Shown here in pieces: positions 17,369 to 25,416 of a DNA stretch of 64,000 nucleotides; positions within the stretch are counted from its first letter, which is position 1, and each line of letters starts with the position of its first letter. Below the pieces are notes generated by a model, which saw nothing but the letters and a program-made list of their open reading frames with translations, was not told the DNA's origin and did not search any database. Origin of the DNA: Tardiphaga sp051811025 (GTDB lineage: Bacteria > Pseudomonadota > Alphaproteobacteria > Rhizobiales > Xanthobacteraceae); NCBI RefSeq assembly GCF_051811025.1, contig NZ_JBPWQE010000001.1:4836001-4900000 (forward strand), written 5' to 3'. The position numbers and the translations under genes were made by a program.

Positions 17369-17818
17369 GTGCGCATCGCCCTCTACCAGCCAGACATTCC
17401 GCAAAACACCGGCACGATCCTGCGGCTCTGCGCCTGCCTCGATGTCGAGGCCCACATTATCGAACCGGCGGGCTTTCCGATAACCGACCGGCATTTCCGC
17501 CGCGCCGGCATGGATTATCTCGATCAGGTCTCGATCATCCGGCACGATTCATGGCGGCATTTCGAGGACTGGCGCCGCGAGGCCGGTCATCGTCTCGCGC
17601 TGTTCACCACCAAGGGCGCCGAGCCGTATCTCGAACACCGCTATTCTGACGATGAGATTCTACTGTTCGGCCGCGAGAGCGCCGGTGTGCCGGATGATGT
17701 TGCGGCCGCCGCAGAGAGCCGCGTCGTCATTCCGATGCGTGAGAGCCTGCGATCGATCAATCTGGCGATGACGGTGGCCATGGCATTGGGAGAGGCCCTG
17801 CGGCAGACGCGCGGCTAG
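17369..17818 (+). CDS. trmL: tRNA (cytidine(34)-2'-O)-methyltransferase
   Basis: A SPOUT-class methyltransferase that 2'-O-methylates the wobble base of tRNA-Leu isoacceptors. The start RIALYQPDIPQNTGTILRL, the knot segment LLFGRESAGVPD and RSINLAMTVAMALGEAL are family hallmarks, and the 149-residue length is normal for TrmL. I chose the GTG at 17369 (GGAGA about 10 bases upstream) because homologous sequence starts there. An in-frame ATG at 17327 would add 14 unrelated residues and sits in a hairpin. The stop codon lies within a dispersed repeat. Confidence 0.93.
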   Translation: MRIALYQPDIPQNTGTILRLCACLDVEAHIIEPAGFPITDRHFRRAGMDYLDQVSIIRHDSWRHFEDWRREAGHRLALFTTKGAEPYLEHRYSDDEILLFGRESAGVPDDVAAAAESRVVIPMRESLRSINLAMTVAMALGEALRQTRG

Positions 17819-17862
17819 AGCGCGATCCCGAGAAGCGGACGCCGGTTTTCGGACAGCATCAC
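17815..17862. repeat. Dispersed repeat R2, copy A
   Basis: Starts CTAGAGCGCGATCC and contains CGGTTTTCGGACAGCATCAC. It is related to copy B at 20573-20644 (read on the minus strand), sharing CTAGAGC-CGATCC, a GAAAA/AGAAG-type arm and CCGGTTTTCG. The element overlaps the trmL stop codon TAG. Confidence 0.6.
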
Positions 17863-17986
17863 GTTCATACAAAAGAGGCCTCTGAGGCACGTTCTTCGAC
17901 AAACGTCATAATTTGTTAACGACGCGCGCAGCGACGTCTTTAAGACGGATGGGATACTGATACCGGTCATTATCGGGAGACCCTTG

Positions 17987-18772
17987 ATGACTCGCACCCG
18001 TCCGTCAGTTCTCAACATGCTCGTATGGGCTTACTGGGATTTGTATCATGCCCTACGAACGGCTTGGCTTCCTGCACTGATCGCGACTGCGATCGTATCC
18101 ATCGGCACTGTGGCGGCGCTGATCGGACCGTTGTTCCTGACGCGAGATCCAATCGCACAAGCGCTTGCCCGACAAACGATAACGACCGGATTATGTTTCC
18201 TGCTGACGCCGTTCTTGCTGGCAATCCACCGACTTGTCGTGCTCGGCGAATTGACCCAGCATTACGATTTCACACCGTCCGAACCGCGTTTCCAGTCATA
18301 TTTCGGCTGGCTCGCTTTGGCTGTTTTCATCATGGGCGTGCCATCACTTCTGGAAGCCCTCACGACGCCAAGAGGTCCTGTTTATTATAGCGCTGGTCAA
18401 TCATTCCCCGGCTCCAGTCGCTCGGTGATCGTGACCATTATCCATCTCGCCGGCTTGGTCGCCGTCGAGTATTGCCTCGCACTTCTACCGGCGGTGGCTG
18501 TCGATGCCCCGGGAGCCACTTGGCAAAATGCAGTAAGCGACACACGCCATCACATCTGGTTTGTGCTTATGGCAACGATCCTGCCGCTTATTCCAATCGG
18601 CTTGCTTGCTCTTGCCGTCGCACCGCTGGTGAGCTCGAGAAGCTATGTGGGTATGGTTGTGAGTACGCTGTGGTTCGGCGCAATGCTGGTTGTTGCGTTG
18701 ACACTCGTGGCCGTAGTCGCCTCGCGTCTCTACCAGCTCATAGGTGACCGGCTGAACGTGCCGTTACGCTGA
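17987..18772 (+). CDS. Unknown polytopic membrane protein
   Basis: A 261-residue protein with about six hydrophobic segments (roughly 25-50, 60-80, 100-120, 145-165, 188-212, 220-245). No conserved motif is recognised. The ATG at 17987 is preceded by GGGAGA 6 bases upstream. The gene seems slightly less GC-rich than its neighbours and stands alone between trmL and a convergent zinc-chelating protein gene. Function unknown. Confidence 0.7.
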   Translation: MTRTRPSVLNMLVWAYWDLYHALRTAWLPALIATAIVSIGTVAALIGPLFLTRDPIAQALARQTITTGLCFLLTPFLLAIHRLVVLGELTQHYDFTPSEPRFQSYFGWLALAVFIMGVPSLLEALTTPRGPVYYSAGQSFPGSSRSVIVTIIHLAGLVAVEYCLALLPAVAVDAPGATWQNAVSDTRHHIWFVLMATILPLIPIGLLALAVAPLVSSRSYVGMVVSTLWFGAMLVVALTLVAVVASRLYQLIGDRLNVPLR

Positions 18773-18796
18773 GGGTTGATGCCCGAGATCGGCTGA

Positions 18797-19339
18797 CTAC
18801 CGCCCGCTCGGGACGCGCGTCACGATGTAGTCCTTGCCCTTGGCCGTAAACGTCTCGCGAATGATGAAGCCGTCCGCCGGCGACATCGGGCCGATCGTCA
18901 CTGGCCCCGTGGGCATGATCAGTGTGGCGTTGCCGCCGACGAAGATCAGCAGGTGGCGACGTTCTGCCAGCAGCTTCTCCGACCAGGCGATCAGACCGGA
19001 ATGGATCGGCTCCTTCTGCCATGCGAAAGGCGAGCCGGGATCGACCTGGCCATAGATGAAGCCGGTGGTCGGATAGACCGAAAACACGATCTTGGAGTTT
19101 TCCGGCTTCCAGGACTCCGGCATCTCCTCGTCCTGGATCCAGACGCAATCGAAGGCGCGGCATTGCTGTGGCCGGGTGTCATAGATCTTGCAGCCCTGTG
19201 CGATTGCGCAGTGCTTGCACCATTTGCCGGCAGGCTTGGCGAGGTCATCGATGCGATAGACCTTGCAGCACATGGTGCAGGTCCCGCACGTGCGTGCGGT
19301 GGCGGCGGAACTGCCGGATGTGACGAGCGACGGCTGCAT
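18797..19339 (-). CDS. YkgJ-type zinc/iron-chelating Cys-rich protein
   Basis: 180 residues with a Cys-rich N-terminal half: C-x2-C-x2-CC at 18-25 (CGTCTMCC), Cys41, Cys44, Cys50, Cys60 and Cys65. RPQQCRAFDC is the family signature. The pattern matches the YkgJ/CxxCxxCC family thought to bind Zn or an Fe-S cluster; its cellular role is not settled. The ATG at 19339 is chosen because the upstream extension (to 19969) runs antisense through queE and is unrelated. Confidence 0.82.
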   Translation of the reverse strand: MQPSLVTSGSSAATARTCGTCTMCCKVYRIDDLAKPAGKWCKHCAIAQGCKIYDTRPQQCRAFDCVWIQDEEMPESWKPENSKIVFSVYPTTGFIYGQVDPGSPFAWQKEPIHSGLIAWSEKLLAERRHLLIFVGGNATLIMPTGPVTIGPMSPADGFIIRETFTAKGKDYIVTRVPSGR

Positions 19340-19531
19340 GGTATCCAGGTGCGACAATTTGACGTGATCCCAGCGACCTTTGGCGGGCTCAGCCCGACAT
19401 CGCAATTGACATGTCGGTGATCGGCCGGGACATCCACCGGCCAGCCGTGCTAAGAGCCGCGGCTTACCCCATATGGAACCGAGATGTGGCCCGAGCCGGA
19501 TCGGGCATGCCGGTTTTAGAGAGCTAGAGCA

Positions 19532-20164
19532 GTGAGTTACGCGGTCAAAGAGATATTCCTGACGCTGCAGGGCGAAGGCGCCCATGCCGGCCGCGTGTCC
19601 GTCTTCTGCCGGTTCTCGGGCTGCAATCTCTGGACTGGCCGGGAACAGGACCGCGCCGAGGCCACCTGCCAGTTCTGTGACACCGACTTCGTCGGCATGG
19701 ACGGCACGTGGGGCGGCCGCTACCCGGACGCCGAGAAGCTCGCCGACACCATCGCCGCACAATGGGTGGGGCCCTCCGACAACCGCTATGTCGTGCTGAC
19801 CGGCGGCGAGCCGCTGCTGCAGGTGGATGCCGAACTGATCGACGCACTGCATGCGCGCGGCTTCGAGATCGGCGTCGAGACCAATGGCACCGTCGCTCCG
19901 CCCGCAGGTATCGACTGGATCTGCGTCAGCCCGAAAGCCGGCGCGGAACTGGTGGTGCACAGCGGGCACGAATTGAAGCTGGTCTATCCGCAGCCGAAGG
20001 CGATGCCGGAGAAATTCGAAGGCCTCACCTTCGAGCGTTTCTCATTGCAGCCGATGGACGGGCCGGACGCCATCAGCAATACCGCGCACGCGGTGGACTA
20101 CTGCCTGCGCCACCCGCAATGGCGGCTGAGCGTGCAGACACACAAGACACTTGGGATCCGCTAA
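19532..20164 (+). CDS. queE: 7-carboxy-7-deazaguanine synthase
   Basis: A radical SAM enzyme converting 6-carboxytetrahydropterin to 7-carboxy-7-deazaguanine in the preQ0/queuosine pathway. The Fe-S cluster cysteines are Cys31, Cys46 and Cys49, a C-x14-C-x2-C spacing reported for some QueE enzymes in place of C-x3-C-x2-C. LTLQGEGAHAGR at 10-21 and LTGGEPLLQ are family motifs. The start is a GTG. queD follows after a 30-bp gap, so the two form an operon; queC is not in the window. Confidence 0.95.
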   Translation: MSYAVKEIFLTLQGEGAHAGRVSVFCRFSGCNLWTGREQDRAEATCQFCDTDFVGMDGTWGGRYPDAEKLADTIAAQWVGPSDNRYVVLTGGEPLLQVDAELIDALHARGFEIGVETNGTVAPPAGIDWICVSPKAGAELVVHSGHELKLVYPQPKAMPEKFEGLTFERFSLQPMDGPDAISNTAHAVDYCLRHPQWRLSVQTHKTLGIR

Positions 20165-20194
20165 GGACCAGGACTTCAAGGAAGACGACTTCCA

Positions 20195-20560
20195 ATGTGG
20201 GAATTGACCAAATCGTTTCGCTTCGAGGCCGCACATGCGCTGTCTCACACCACGCTCGGCGAAGTGAGCCAGGAAATCCATGGCCACTCCTTCCGCGCCG
20301 AAGTCACCATCCGCGGCGTACCGGATCCACTGACAGGCATGGTGATGGATCTCGGTCTGCTCGACCTCCAACTTGACGAGCTGCGCAAGACGCTGGACCA
20401 CAAGTTTCTCAACAAGATCGAGGCGATCGGTATTCCGACGCTGGAGAATCTCTCGCGCTTCATCTGGGATCGCGTCGCCGATAAGGGTCCAGTGGTCCGT
20501 GTCGGCGTGTTTCGCGACAGCTGCAATGAGAGCTGCGTGTATTTCGGACCGCAGCCCTAG
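20195..20560 (+). CDS. queD: 6-carboxy-tetrahydropterin synthase-like (QueD)
   Basis: A T-fold enzyme of 121 residues that would make 6-carboxytetrahydropterin from dihydroneopterin triphosphate for QueE. Zinc ligands are His14, His29 and His31 (EIHGHSF), and LDHKFLN (Asp68-His69) matches the catalytic Asp/His. Two departures are visible: the Cys of C-x3-HGH is Ser25, and the pterin-anchoring Glu near the end appears to be Asp108 (FRDSCNESC). Position behind queE supports a QueD role despite this. Confidence 0.85.
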   Translation: MWELTKSFRFEAAHALSHTTLGEVSQEIHGHSFRAEVTIRGVPDPLTGMVMDLGLLDLQLDELRKTLDHKFLNKIEAIGIPTLENLSRFIWDRVADKGPVVRVGVFRDSCNESCVYFGPQP

Positions 20561-20572
20561 AGGCTTTATTGC

Positions 20573-20644
20573 AGCATGATCTCTCGACAAACGAATTCGT
20601 TTGTCGGCGAAAACCGGTCTCCAGTTTTCAGGATCGTGCTCTAG
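20573..20644. repeat. Dispersed repeat R2, copy B, with 22-bp palindrome
   Basis: Fills the gap between queD and the convergent thioesterase gene. It contains GCATGATC, a perfect 22-bp palindrome at 20585-20606 centred on GAATTC, and GAAAACCGGTCTCC, and ends GATCGTGCTCTAG. It is related to copy A at 17815-17862. The terminal CTAG supplies the thioesterase stop codon. Confidence 0.65.
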
Positions 20645-21090
20645 TCTTTCCCTGTGATCATGCAGGTGGCGGTCGCATGCGCGCAAAGCCTGCCATCCTT
20701 GTCGGTCAGCGTACCCTCCGTCGCAGCCATCCTGCGCCCCATGTGAATGATACGGCCCTCGGCGCGGATCGGCCCTGACGCGGCCGTCATGGCACGGATG
20801 TAGGTGACCTTGAGATCAAGCGTCGCGTAACCGGTGCCCGCAGGCAGCGATGTCTGCACTGCCAGTGCGATGGCGCCGTCCAGCATCGTGGCTGCGTAAC
20901 CGCCATGTACCGTTCCGAGCGGATTGTAGTGATCCTCGTTCGGCGAGCCCACCAGTACGACCTTGCCCTGCTCCGCGGACTCGCCCTTGATGCCGAGCGT
21001 GCGGCCAATGCCGCGCGCAAATCCACCTGCGGCGAAGGCCTGCTGCACAAGCTTCAGGCCGCTGCTCGCGTCACCGATCTCAGTCGTCAT
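20641..21090 (-). CDS. PaaI-type acyl-CoA thioesterase (hotdog fold)
   Basis: 149 residues with the hotdog signature NPLGTVHGGYAATMLDGAIA (about 56-75), in which HGG and the following Asp are the catalytic region of PaaI/4HBT thioesterases. LDLKVTYIRAM is the conserved central strand. It hydrolyses an acyl- or aryl-acyl-CoA; the substrate is unknown. A MarR-type regulator lies 98 bp upstream on the same strand. A palindrome at 21156-21170 in that gap is nearly identical to one at the start of the regulator gene, so the regulator probably controls this gene. Confidence 0.88.
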   Translation of the reverse strand: MTTEIGDASSGLKLVQQAFAAGGFARGIGRTLGIKGESAEQGKVVLVGSPNEDHYNPLGTVHGGYAATMLDGAIALAVQTSLPAGTGYATLDLKVTYIRAMTAASGPIRAEGRIIHMGRRMAATEGTLTDKDGRLCAHATATCMITGKD

Positions 21091-21155
21091 GTTTGCCTCC
21101 GCCGTCCCGTGAACATCCTTGTTATGGGACCGGGATGACAGAGCTTGCGTTTCAA

Positions 21156-21170
21156 GTCAACATTGTTGAC
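21156..21170. promoter_or_regulatory. MarR operator 1
   Basis: GTCAAC-ATT-GTTGAC is a perfect inverted repeat. Over 21 bp (21152-21172) it matches operator 2 at 19 of 21 positions when that one is read on the opposite strand. It sits 66 bp before the thioesterase start. Confidence 0.65.
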
Positions 21171-21188
21171 CTCAAGACTTGACCTTGG

Positions 21189-21668
21189 CTAGTCGCGCGC
21201 CGCCTCCGCCATCACCGCCGACCATGCGGCCTGACTGCCTGCCCCCGCCTTCTTGAAAGCGCGGGCCATGATTTTGCGCTCATGGCCGGATGCGATGCGC
21301 TCGACCGTGCGACCCGCGAGCGTTAGTTCGAGAATCTTGAAACGATGCCGCGCCGGATCACGCTTGACCCCCACATAACCCTCGTCGAGCAATTGCTTCA
21401 TGGGACGATGCAGCGCCTGTTTCGAAATCTGCAGGATCGCCAGCAGATCCGACATCGTGATGCCATCGCTGCGCAGCACCGTATACAGAATGCGATGGTG
21501 AACCCGTGACAGGCCAACCGTTGCCAGATATTCGTCGGCCGCGCGGGTCATCCCGCGCCATCCGAAATACATCAGCGCCAGCGCGTCATCGAGCGGATCG
21601 AGCTTCCTAAGGTCAATAATATTGACTTGAGAAACAGCAATGCTAGGTTTTCTGGGAGATGGGCTCAT
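21189..21668 (-). CDS. MarR family transcriptional regulator
   Basis: A winged-helix regulator. The recognition region is around ITMSDLLAILQISKQALHRPMKQLLDEGYVG, followed by the wing (KRDPARHRFKILELT). Numbered from the ATG at 21668 it is 159 residues. The true start is uncertain: a palindromic operator (21612-21626) lies over codons 15-19, and the divergent SnoaL gene starts only 29 bp away, so translation may begin further downstream (in-frame ATG at 21572). Probable ligand-responsive repressor of itself and of the thioesterase gene. Confidence 0.85.
   Translation of the reverse strand: MSPSPRKPSIAVSQVNIIDLRKLDPLDDALALMYFGWRGMTRAADEYLATVGLSRVHHRILYTVLRSDGITMSDLLAILQISKQALHRPMKQLLDEGYVGVKRDPARHRFKILELTLAGRTVERIASGHERKIMARAFKKAGAGSQAAWSAVMAEAARD
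21612..21626. promoter_or_regulatory. MarR operator 2
   Basis: GTCAAT-AAT-ATTGAC is a perfect inverted repeat at the 5' end of the MarR gene. With flanks (21610-21630) it matches operator 1 at 19 of 21 bases. A TATTAT sequence within it on the minus strand could be a -10 element. Confidence 0.65.
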
Positions 21669-21697
21669 CGAAGGCTCACGACAGGGAGACGGGACGC

Positions 21698-22072
21698 ATG
21701 TTAACGCGGCAGGACGCAATGGCATTCGCGCAGCAATGGGCTGCCGACTGGAATCGGCTCGCGATCGATACGATCGTTGATCATTTTGCTCCCGAAGGCG
21801 AGATGCGCAGCCCGCTGGCGACGAAATTCACGGGATCATCCATCATAAAGGGACGCGACGCCATTCGCACCTATTGGCACACGGCCTATGGCGGGCTGAC
21901 CGAGCCGCGCCTCACCCTAGAAAGCACCGCCTGGGACGGCGAGTTACAGCGCCTAACGGTCTGGTGGAGCGCGCCGCTGCCCAGTGGACCGACCCGGGCG
22001 TGCGAAATGATGGATTTCGACGCCGATCACCAGATCGTTCGCAGCGAGGCCTATTACGGCGCCGGGAGCTAG
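21698..22072 (+). CDS. SnoaL/NTF2-like small protein
   Basis: A 124-residue cone-shaped NTF2-like fold protein: a helical start (AMAFAQQWAADWNRLAIDTIVDHFAPEG), then IKGRDAIRTYWHTAY and a strand-rich second half. The family includes polyketide cyclases, isomerases and many proteins of unknown role. The ATG at 21698 follows GGGAGACGGGA. It is divergent from the MarR regulator with starts 29 bp apart, so it may share control. Reaction not known. Confidence 0.8.
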   Translation: MLTRQDAMAFAQQWAADWNRLAIDTIVDHFAPEGEMRSPLATKFTGSSIIKGRDAIRTYWHTAYGGLTEPRLTLESTAWDGELQRLTVWWSAPLPSGPTRACEMMDFDADHQIVRSEAYYGAGS

Positions 22073-22177
22073 GACGGCCTAGGGCGCCACGTCATGCGCC
22101 CCGCCTGGGTGCGGACGATCGCCGTGCATTTCCCGCGCTGACGCCTATAGTGGACGGACTCATCGAGAGCCCATCCC

Positions 22178-22903
22178 GTGCGCATCCTGCTGATCAATCC
22201 CAACACCACCGAGAGCGTCACCACACTGGTGAAACGGCATGTCGAAGCCATCGCCGGCGATACTGCGACCTTTGTGCCGGTGACCGGCAGGTTCGGGGCG
22301 CGTTACATCTCGACACGCGCATCGGCAGCTATCGCAGGCCACGCAGCGCTCGATGCCTATGCCACGCATCGCGACCGCTGCGATGCCGTCTATCTCGCCT
22401 GTTTCGGCGACCCTGGCCTGCTGGCTTTGCGCGAGATCGCTGATGTCCCGGTCGTCGGCATGGCGGAGGCGTCATGCATCGAGGCATCCAAACGCGGCCG
22501 TTTCGCCATTGTGACGGGCGGCGCACTGTGGGGGCCGATGCTCCGAGAATTCGTCGGGAGTATTGGCTTGGCCGACAAACTTGCCAAGGTGCGCACCATC
22601 GCCCCAACCGGCGGCGACATCGCGCGAAATCCCGACGCCGCGCTGGCCGCGCTCGCTAACGCCTGTACCGCCTGCGCCAGTGACGATGGTGCCGATGTCG
22701 TGATCCTCGGCGGCGCCGCGCTCGCCGGCCTCGCGTCGCGCATTCAATCCGAAGTCCCGGTGCCTGTCCTGTGTTCCGTCGAAACCGGTACGCGCGCGGT
22801 GATCGCCGCGGCGGCGAATGGTCTCAACAATACCAGCCCACCGCCAGCGCTGGAGAATGTCGGCCTCGGCGCGGAACTCGCAAAACTGCTTCAACAAAAA
22901 TAG
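22178..22903 (+). CDS. Asp/Glu racemase superfamily protein (hydantoin/allantoin racemase-like)
   Basis: 241 residues, GTG start. ILLINPNTTESVT at the N-terminus and ACFGDPGL with Cys75 match the Dcg1/HyuE branch of the racemase superfamily. These use two facing cysteines to move an alpha proton. The second site, normally LGCAG, reads LGGAA here, with Gly179 in place of Cys. A one-base racemase, an isomerase or another activity is therefore possible. No hydantoinase or carbamoylase gene is next to it. Family sure, reaction unsure. Confidence 0.8.
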   Translation: MRILLINPNTTESVTTLVKRHVEAIAGDTATFVPVTGRFGARYISTRASAAIAGHAALDAYATHRDRCDAVYLACFGDPGLLALREIADVPVVGMAEASCIEASKRGRFAIVTGGALWGPMLREFVGSIGLADKLAKVRTIAPTGGDIARNPDAALAALANACTACASDDGADVVILGGAALAGLASRIQSEVPVPVLCSVETGTRAVIAAAANGLNNTSPPPALENVGLGAELAKLLQQK

Positions 22904-22985
22904 CTGACAGAAACATCCCCGTGTTCGGCCTGTCATGACGCGCAGCTAGACTCAGCGCGTGTCACACACATTTCGGGAGCCGACC

Positions 22986-23237
22986 ATGGAATTGAAATCA
23001 GGCGATGTCGTCATGCTGAAGTCGGGCGGTTGCCCTCTGACCGTGGCCGACGTTGACGGCAACGATATTGAATGCATCTGGCTGGGCGAAGAAGGCGATT
23101 TGTTCCGCGAGACCCTTCCGCGTGCTGTGCTCGAACTCGCGCTCGTCATCCCGCATGACGACGAAGACGAGAGCGAAGAAGACGAAACTGAAGAACACGA
23201 CGAAGACGAAGAAGAGCACAAGAGCAAGGTAGCCTGA
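22986..23237 (+). CDS. DUF2158 (YodC-like) small protein with acidic tail
   Basis: 83 residues from the ATG at 22986, preceded by GGGAG. The first 50 residues (ELKSGDVVMLKSGGCPLTVADVDGNDIECIWL) are the DUF2158/YodC domain, a small SH3-like beta fold of unknown function. The last 30 are almost all Asp/Glu with a terminal KSKVA. The acidic tail could bind cations or basic proteins. Single-gene unit, ending in a hairpin (23249-23274). Confidence 0.8.
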   Translation: MELKSGDVVMLKSGGCPLTVADVDGNDIECIWLGEEGDLFRETLPRAVLELALVIPHDDEDESEEDETEEHDEDEEEHKSKVA

Positions 23238-23248
23238 TCAGGTCATCC

Positions 23249-23274
23249 GCCGCCGGGCGCAAATGTCCGGCGGC
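23249..23274. terminator. Hairpin between convergent genes
   Basis: GCCGCCGG (23249-23256) pairs with CCGGCGGC (23267-23274) around a 10-base loop, between the convergent DUF2158 and beta-lactamase-fold genes. No T-tract; likely a bidirectional 3' end. Confidence 0.4.
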
Positions 23275-23284
23275 AGCTTGTCGG

Positions 23285-24148
23285 TCAGCCTTGAAGAACA
23301 AGTTCGAACGCATCCGCCTCGATATGACCCGCAGTGCCGCCGGTCGCGAAGACCGCGACGGTCGCTTGCCTATGTTCGGGACAATGATAGACGGCAATGC
23401 CGCCGCCCGGACCGCCGCCGGTGTGCCCGGCGACGCGTAAATTACTGGTTGTCGTTCCAACCATAACGCCAAGGCCGTAAGCCGCGTGTTGCCATGGACG
23501 TCCTGCACCGGGATCACCCACTGCGATCCCGTGGCACATCTCGTCGCGTAGCCCTGCACGCAACAAGTCCGTCGTCATCAAGCGGTGCAACAACATTGCG
23601 GCATCTCGCAATGTTCCGACCGCCAGCCCGTGATAGACCCAGCGCGGATCGTAAGACTGCACATCGCCCATCTGGACATCCGCGAGATCGCCGCGCTGAT
23701 CAGCGACGCACGGTCCGGCGCCCCCGAAGGGTTCGAACAACCGTCGACGCATCAAGGCATCAAGCGTCAGCCCGCTCACGCGTTCGAGATGCTGCCTGAC
23801 CAGCAAATAGCCGACATTCGAATAGGCGAAATGGCCCGGCTCAATTCCGGCATGCAGAGCAGAAACTGAGTGCAGCAGCCGGTCCACCGGCCACGCGTCT
23901 TCACCGGCAGCGACGGCCGCATGGTAGGCGGGAAGTGAACCGTAATCCGTCAGACCCGCGCGATGCTGCAGCAACTGGCGCAGCGTGAAGGTCTGGCCTG
24001 GCAGGCTCTCATCCAGCGCCAATTGATCGTCGCGCACCATGGTCAGCGCCGTGGCCGCGATCAGCGTCTTGGTGAAACTCCACCACGGCACGACGACATC
24101 CGCATCCTCGCTGACATCGGCAGAACCGGGGCGAATGACATGCTTCAT
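23285..24148 (-). CDS. Serine hydrolase of the beta-lactamase/DD-peptidase fold
   Basis: 287 residues with the class C type motifs Ser24-x2-Lys27 (SFTK), Tyr109-Ser-Asn (YSN) and, near residue 240, HTGGGPGG as the third element in place of KTG. No signal peptide is seen, so it is probably cytoplasmic and an esterase or peptidase rather than a resistance enzyme. At 287 residues it is shorter than many family members (about 350-400). It follows cca by 14 bp in reverse orientation of the chromosome and may be the last gene of that minus-strand group. Confidence 0.85.
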   Translation of the reverse strand: MKHVIRPGSADVSEDADVVVPWWSFTKTLIAATALTMVRDDQLALDESLPGQTFTLRQLLQHRAGLTDYGSLPAYHAAVAAGEDAWPVDRLLHSVSALHAGIEPGHFAYSNVGYLLVRQHLERVSGLTLDALMRRRLFEPFGGAGPCVADQRGDLADVQMGDVQSYDPRWVYHGLAVGTLRDAAMLLHRLMTTDLLRAGLRDEMCHGIAVGDPGAGRPWQHAAYGLGVMVGTTTSNLRVAGHTGGGPGGGIAVYHCPEHRQATVAVFATGGTAGHIEADAFELVLQG

Positions 24149-24162
24149 GGCGCCGTCAGGCC

Positions 24163-25416
24163 TCAGAGCTGATGGTCGTGCTTGAAGCGCGCGATCGTCT
24201 GATCAGCGATGACCGTCATCACATCGACCTCCATCGGGAAATCCAGCGCCAGCCAAGCATCTTCCGCCAGCGCCAGCACATGGCCGAGCGCCGGCCCCTT
24301 GGCGATGCCGCGCGCCATGAAGTCGGCCGCCTTGAGCGGAAACACCGGCGGGGTCCATCGTTCGGGCAAGGTTACGAGCGCCTTCCAGGCCTCGCTGTCG
24401 GCATCGCGGCCGGCGCGGGCCCAGGCCAGCATCATGCGATTGCGATAACGGGTTTCGCCCAAGCGATAGAGCCGACGCCGCGCGTGGGATTCGTCCATGC
24501 CCTTCAGTCGCCACCAGCGATGGCCCATGGAATCCAGGGCCTTGGTTTCGTCATTGGACAGCCGCAGCTTTTGCGCAAGCCGCCGCGCATCCTCGGTGAC
24601 AGCCACGCCAAGCGCGCCAAGCCGCAGAACCGCATCGGGTTTTTGCCCGAGCACCTGCTCGATGGCGATCATCGCCGCGAATGGTCCCTTGTAGGTGACG
24701 CCGCCCGCGATCCGCAGCATCAGGCCGGCATCGACCATCGCATCCACCGCCGCGAAGGCCCCATCGGCCATCAGCAGCTTGAGCAACTCCATCCGGATAC
24801 GTTCGGCGGATATTCCCGCCAGTCCATCGCGGCCGCGAATGCTGGCGAGATAACCTTCGCGATCCGGCGTCCCGGCGCCATAGGCGGCATGAATGCGGAA
24901 GAACCTGAGAATGCGCAGATAGTCTTCGGCGATGCGCCGGTCGGGATCGCCGATGAAGCGCACCCGCCGGGCATCGAGATCGGACAGGCCGCCAACATGA
25001 TCATGCACCACGCCGTCGATAGATGCCGAAAGACCGTTCATCGTGAAATCACGTCGTTCGGCATCGCACTTCCAGTCGCGCCCGAACGCCACCTTGGCCT
25101 TGCGGCCGAAGGTCTCGACGTCTTCGCGCAATGTCGTGATCTCGAACGGCGCCCCGTCGACTACCAGCGTCACCGTGCCGTGCTCGATGCCCGTCGGCAC
25201 GCTCTTGATATGGGCCGCCTTGGCGCGGCGGATCACTTCGTCGGGCAGGGCCGTCGTGGCGATATCAATTTCGCCCACCGGCAATTTCATCAGGGCATTG
25301 CGCACGGCGCCGCCGACCGCGCGAGCTTCCTCGCCATTGCCATTAAGTAGCGCCAGCACCTGCCCGGACGGTCCTGACGTGAGCCACGGCGCGTCGTGCA
25401 GTTTGCGCAAACTCAT
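24163..25416 (-). CDS. cca: CCA tRNA nucleotidyltransferase / poly(A) polymerase family
   Basis: Adds or repairs the 3' CCA of tRNAs. 417 residues; AVGGAVRNALM (33-43) and the metal site GEIDIATTA (Glu49-x-Asp51) form motif A of the class II nucleotidyltransferase head. RRDFTMNGLS and DPDRRIAEDYLRILRFFR are the next conserved motifs. The usual Asp-x-Asp reads Glu-x-Asp. The ATG at 25416 overlaps the upstream stop by 4 bp (ATGA). It sits in a tight set with the DUF6111 and Nudix genes, also overlapping by 4 bp. Confidence 0.92.
   Translation of the reverse strand: MSLRKLHDAPWLTSGPSGQVLALLNGNGEEARAVGGAVRNALMKLPVGEIDIATTALPDEVIRRAKAAHIKSVPTGIEHGTVTLVVDGAPFEITTLREDVETFGRKAKVAFGRDWKCDAERRDFTMNGLSASIDGVVHDHVGGLSDLDARRVRFIGDPDRRIAEDYLRILRFFRIHAAYGAGTPDREGYLASIRGRDGLAGISAERIRMELLKLLMADGAFAAVDAMVDAGLMLRIAGGVTYKGPFAAMIAIEQVLGQKPDAVLRLGALGVAVTEDARRLAQKLRLSNDETKALDSMGHRWWRLKGMDESHARRRLYRLGETRYRNRMMLAWARAGRDADSEAWKALVTLPERWTPPVFPLKAADFMARGIAKGPALGHVLALAEDAWLALDFPMEVDVMTVIADQTIARFKHDHQL

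Noticed and set aside
19340..19531. preQ1 riboswitch before queE
   Set aside because: I could not see the conserved class I or II aptamer layout in this 192-bp region; only a short imperfect hairpin is visible.
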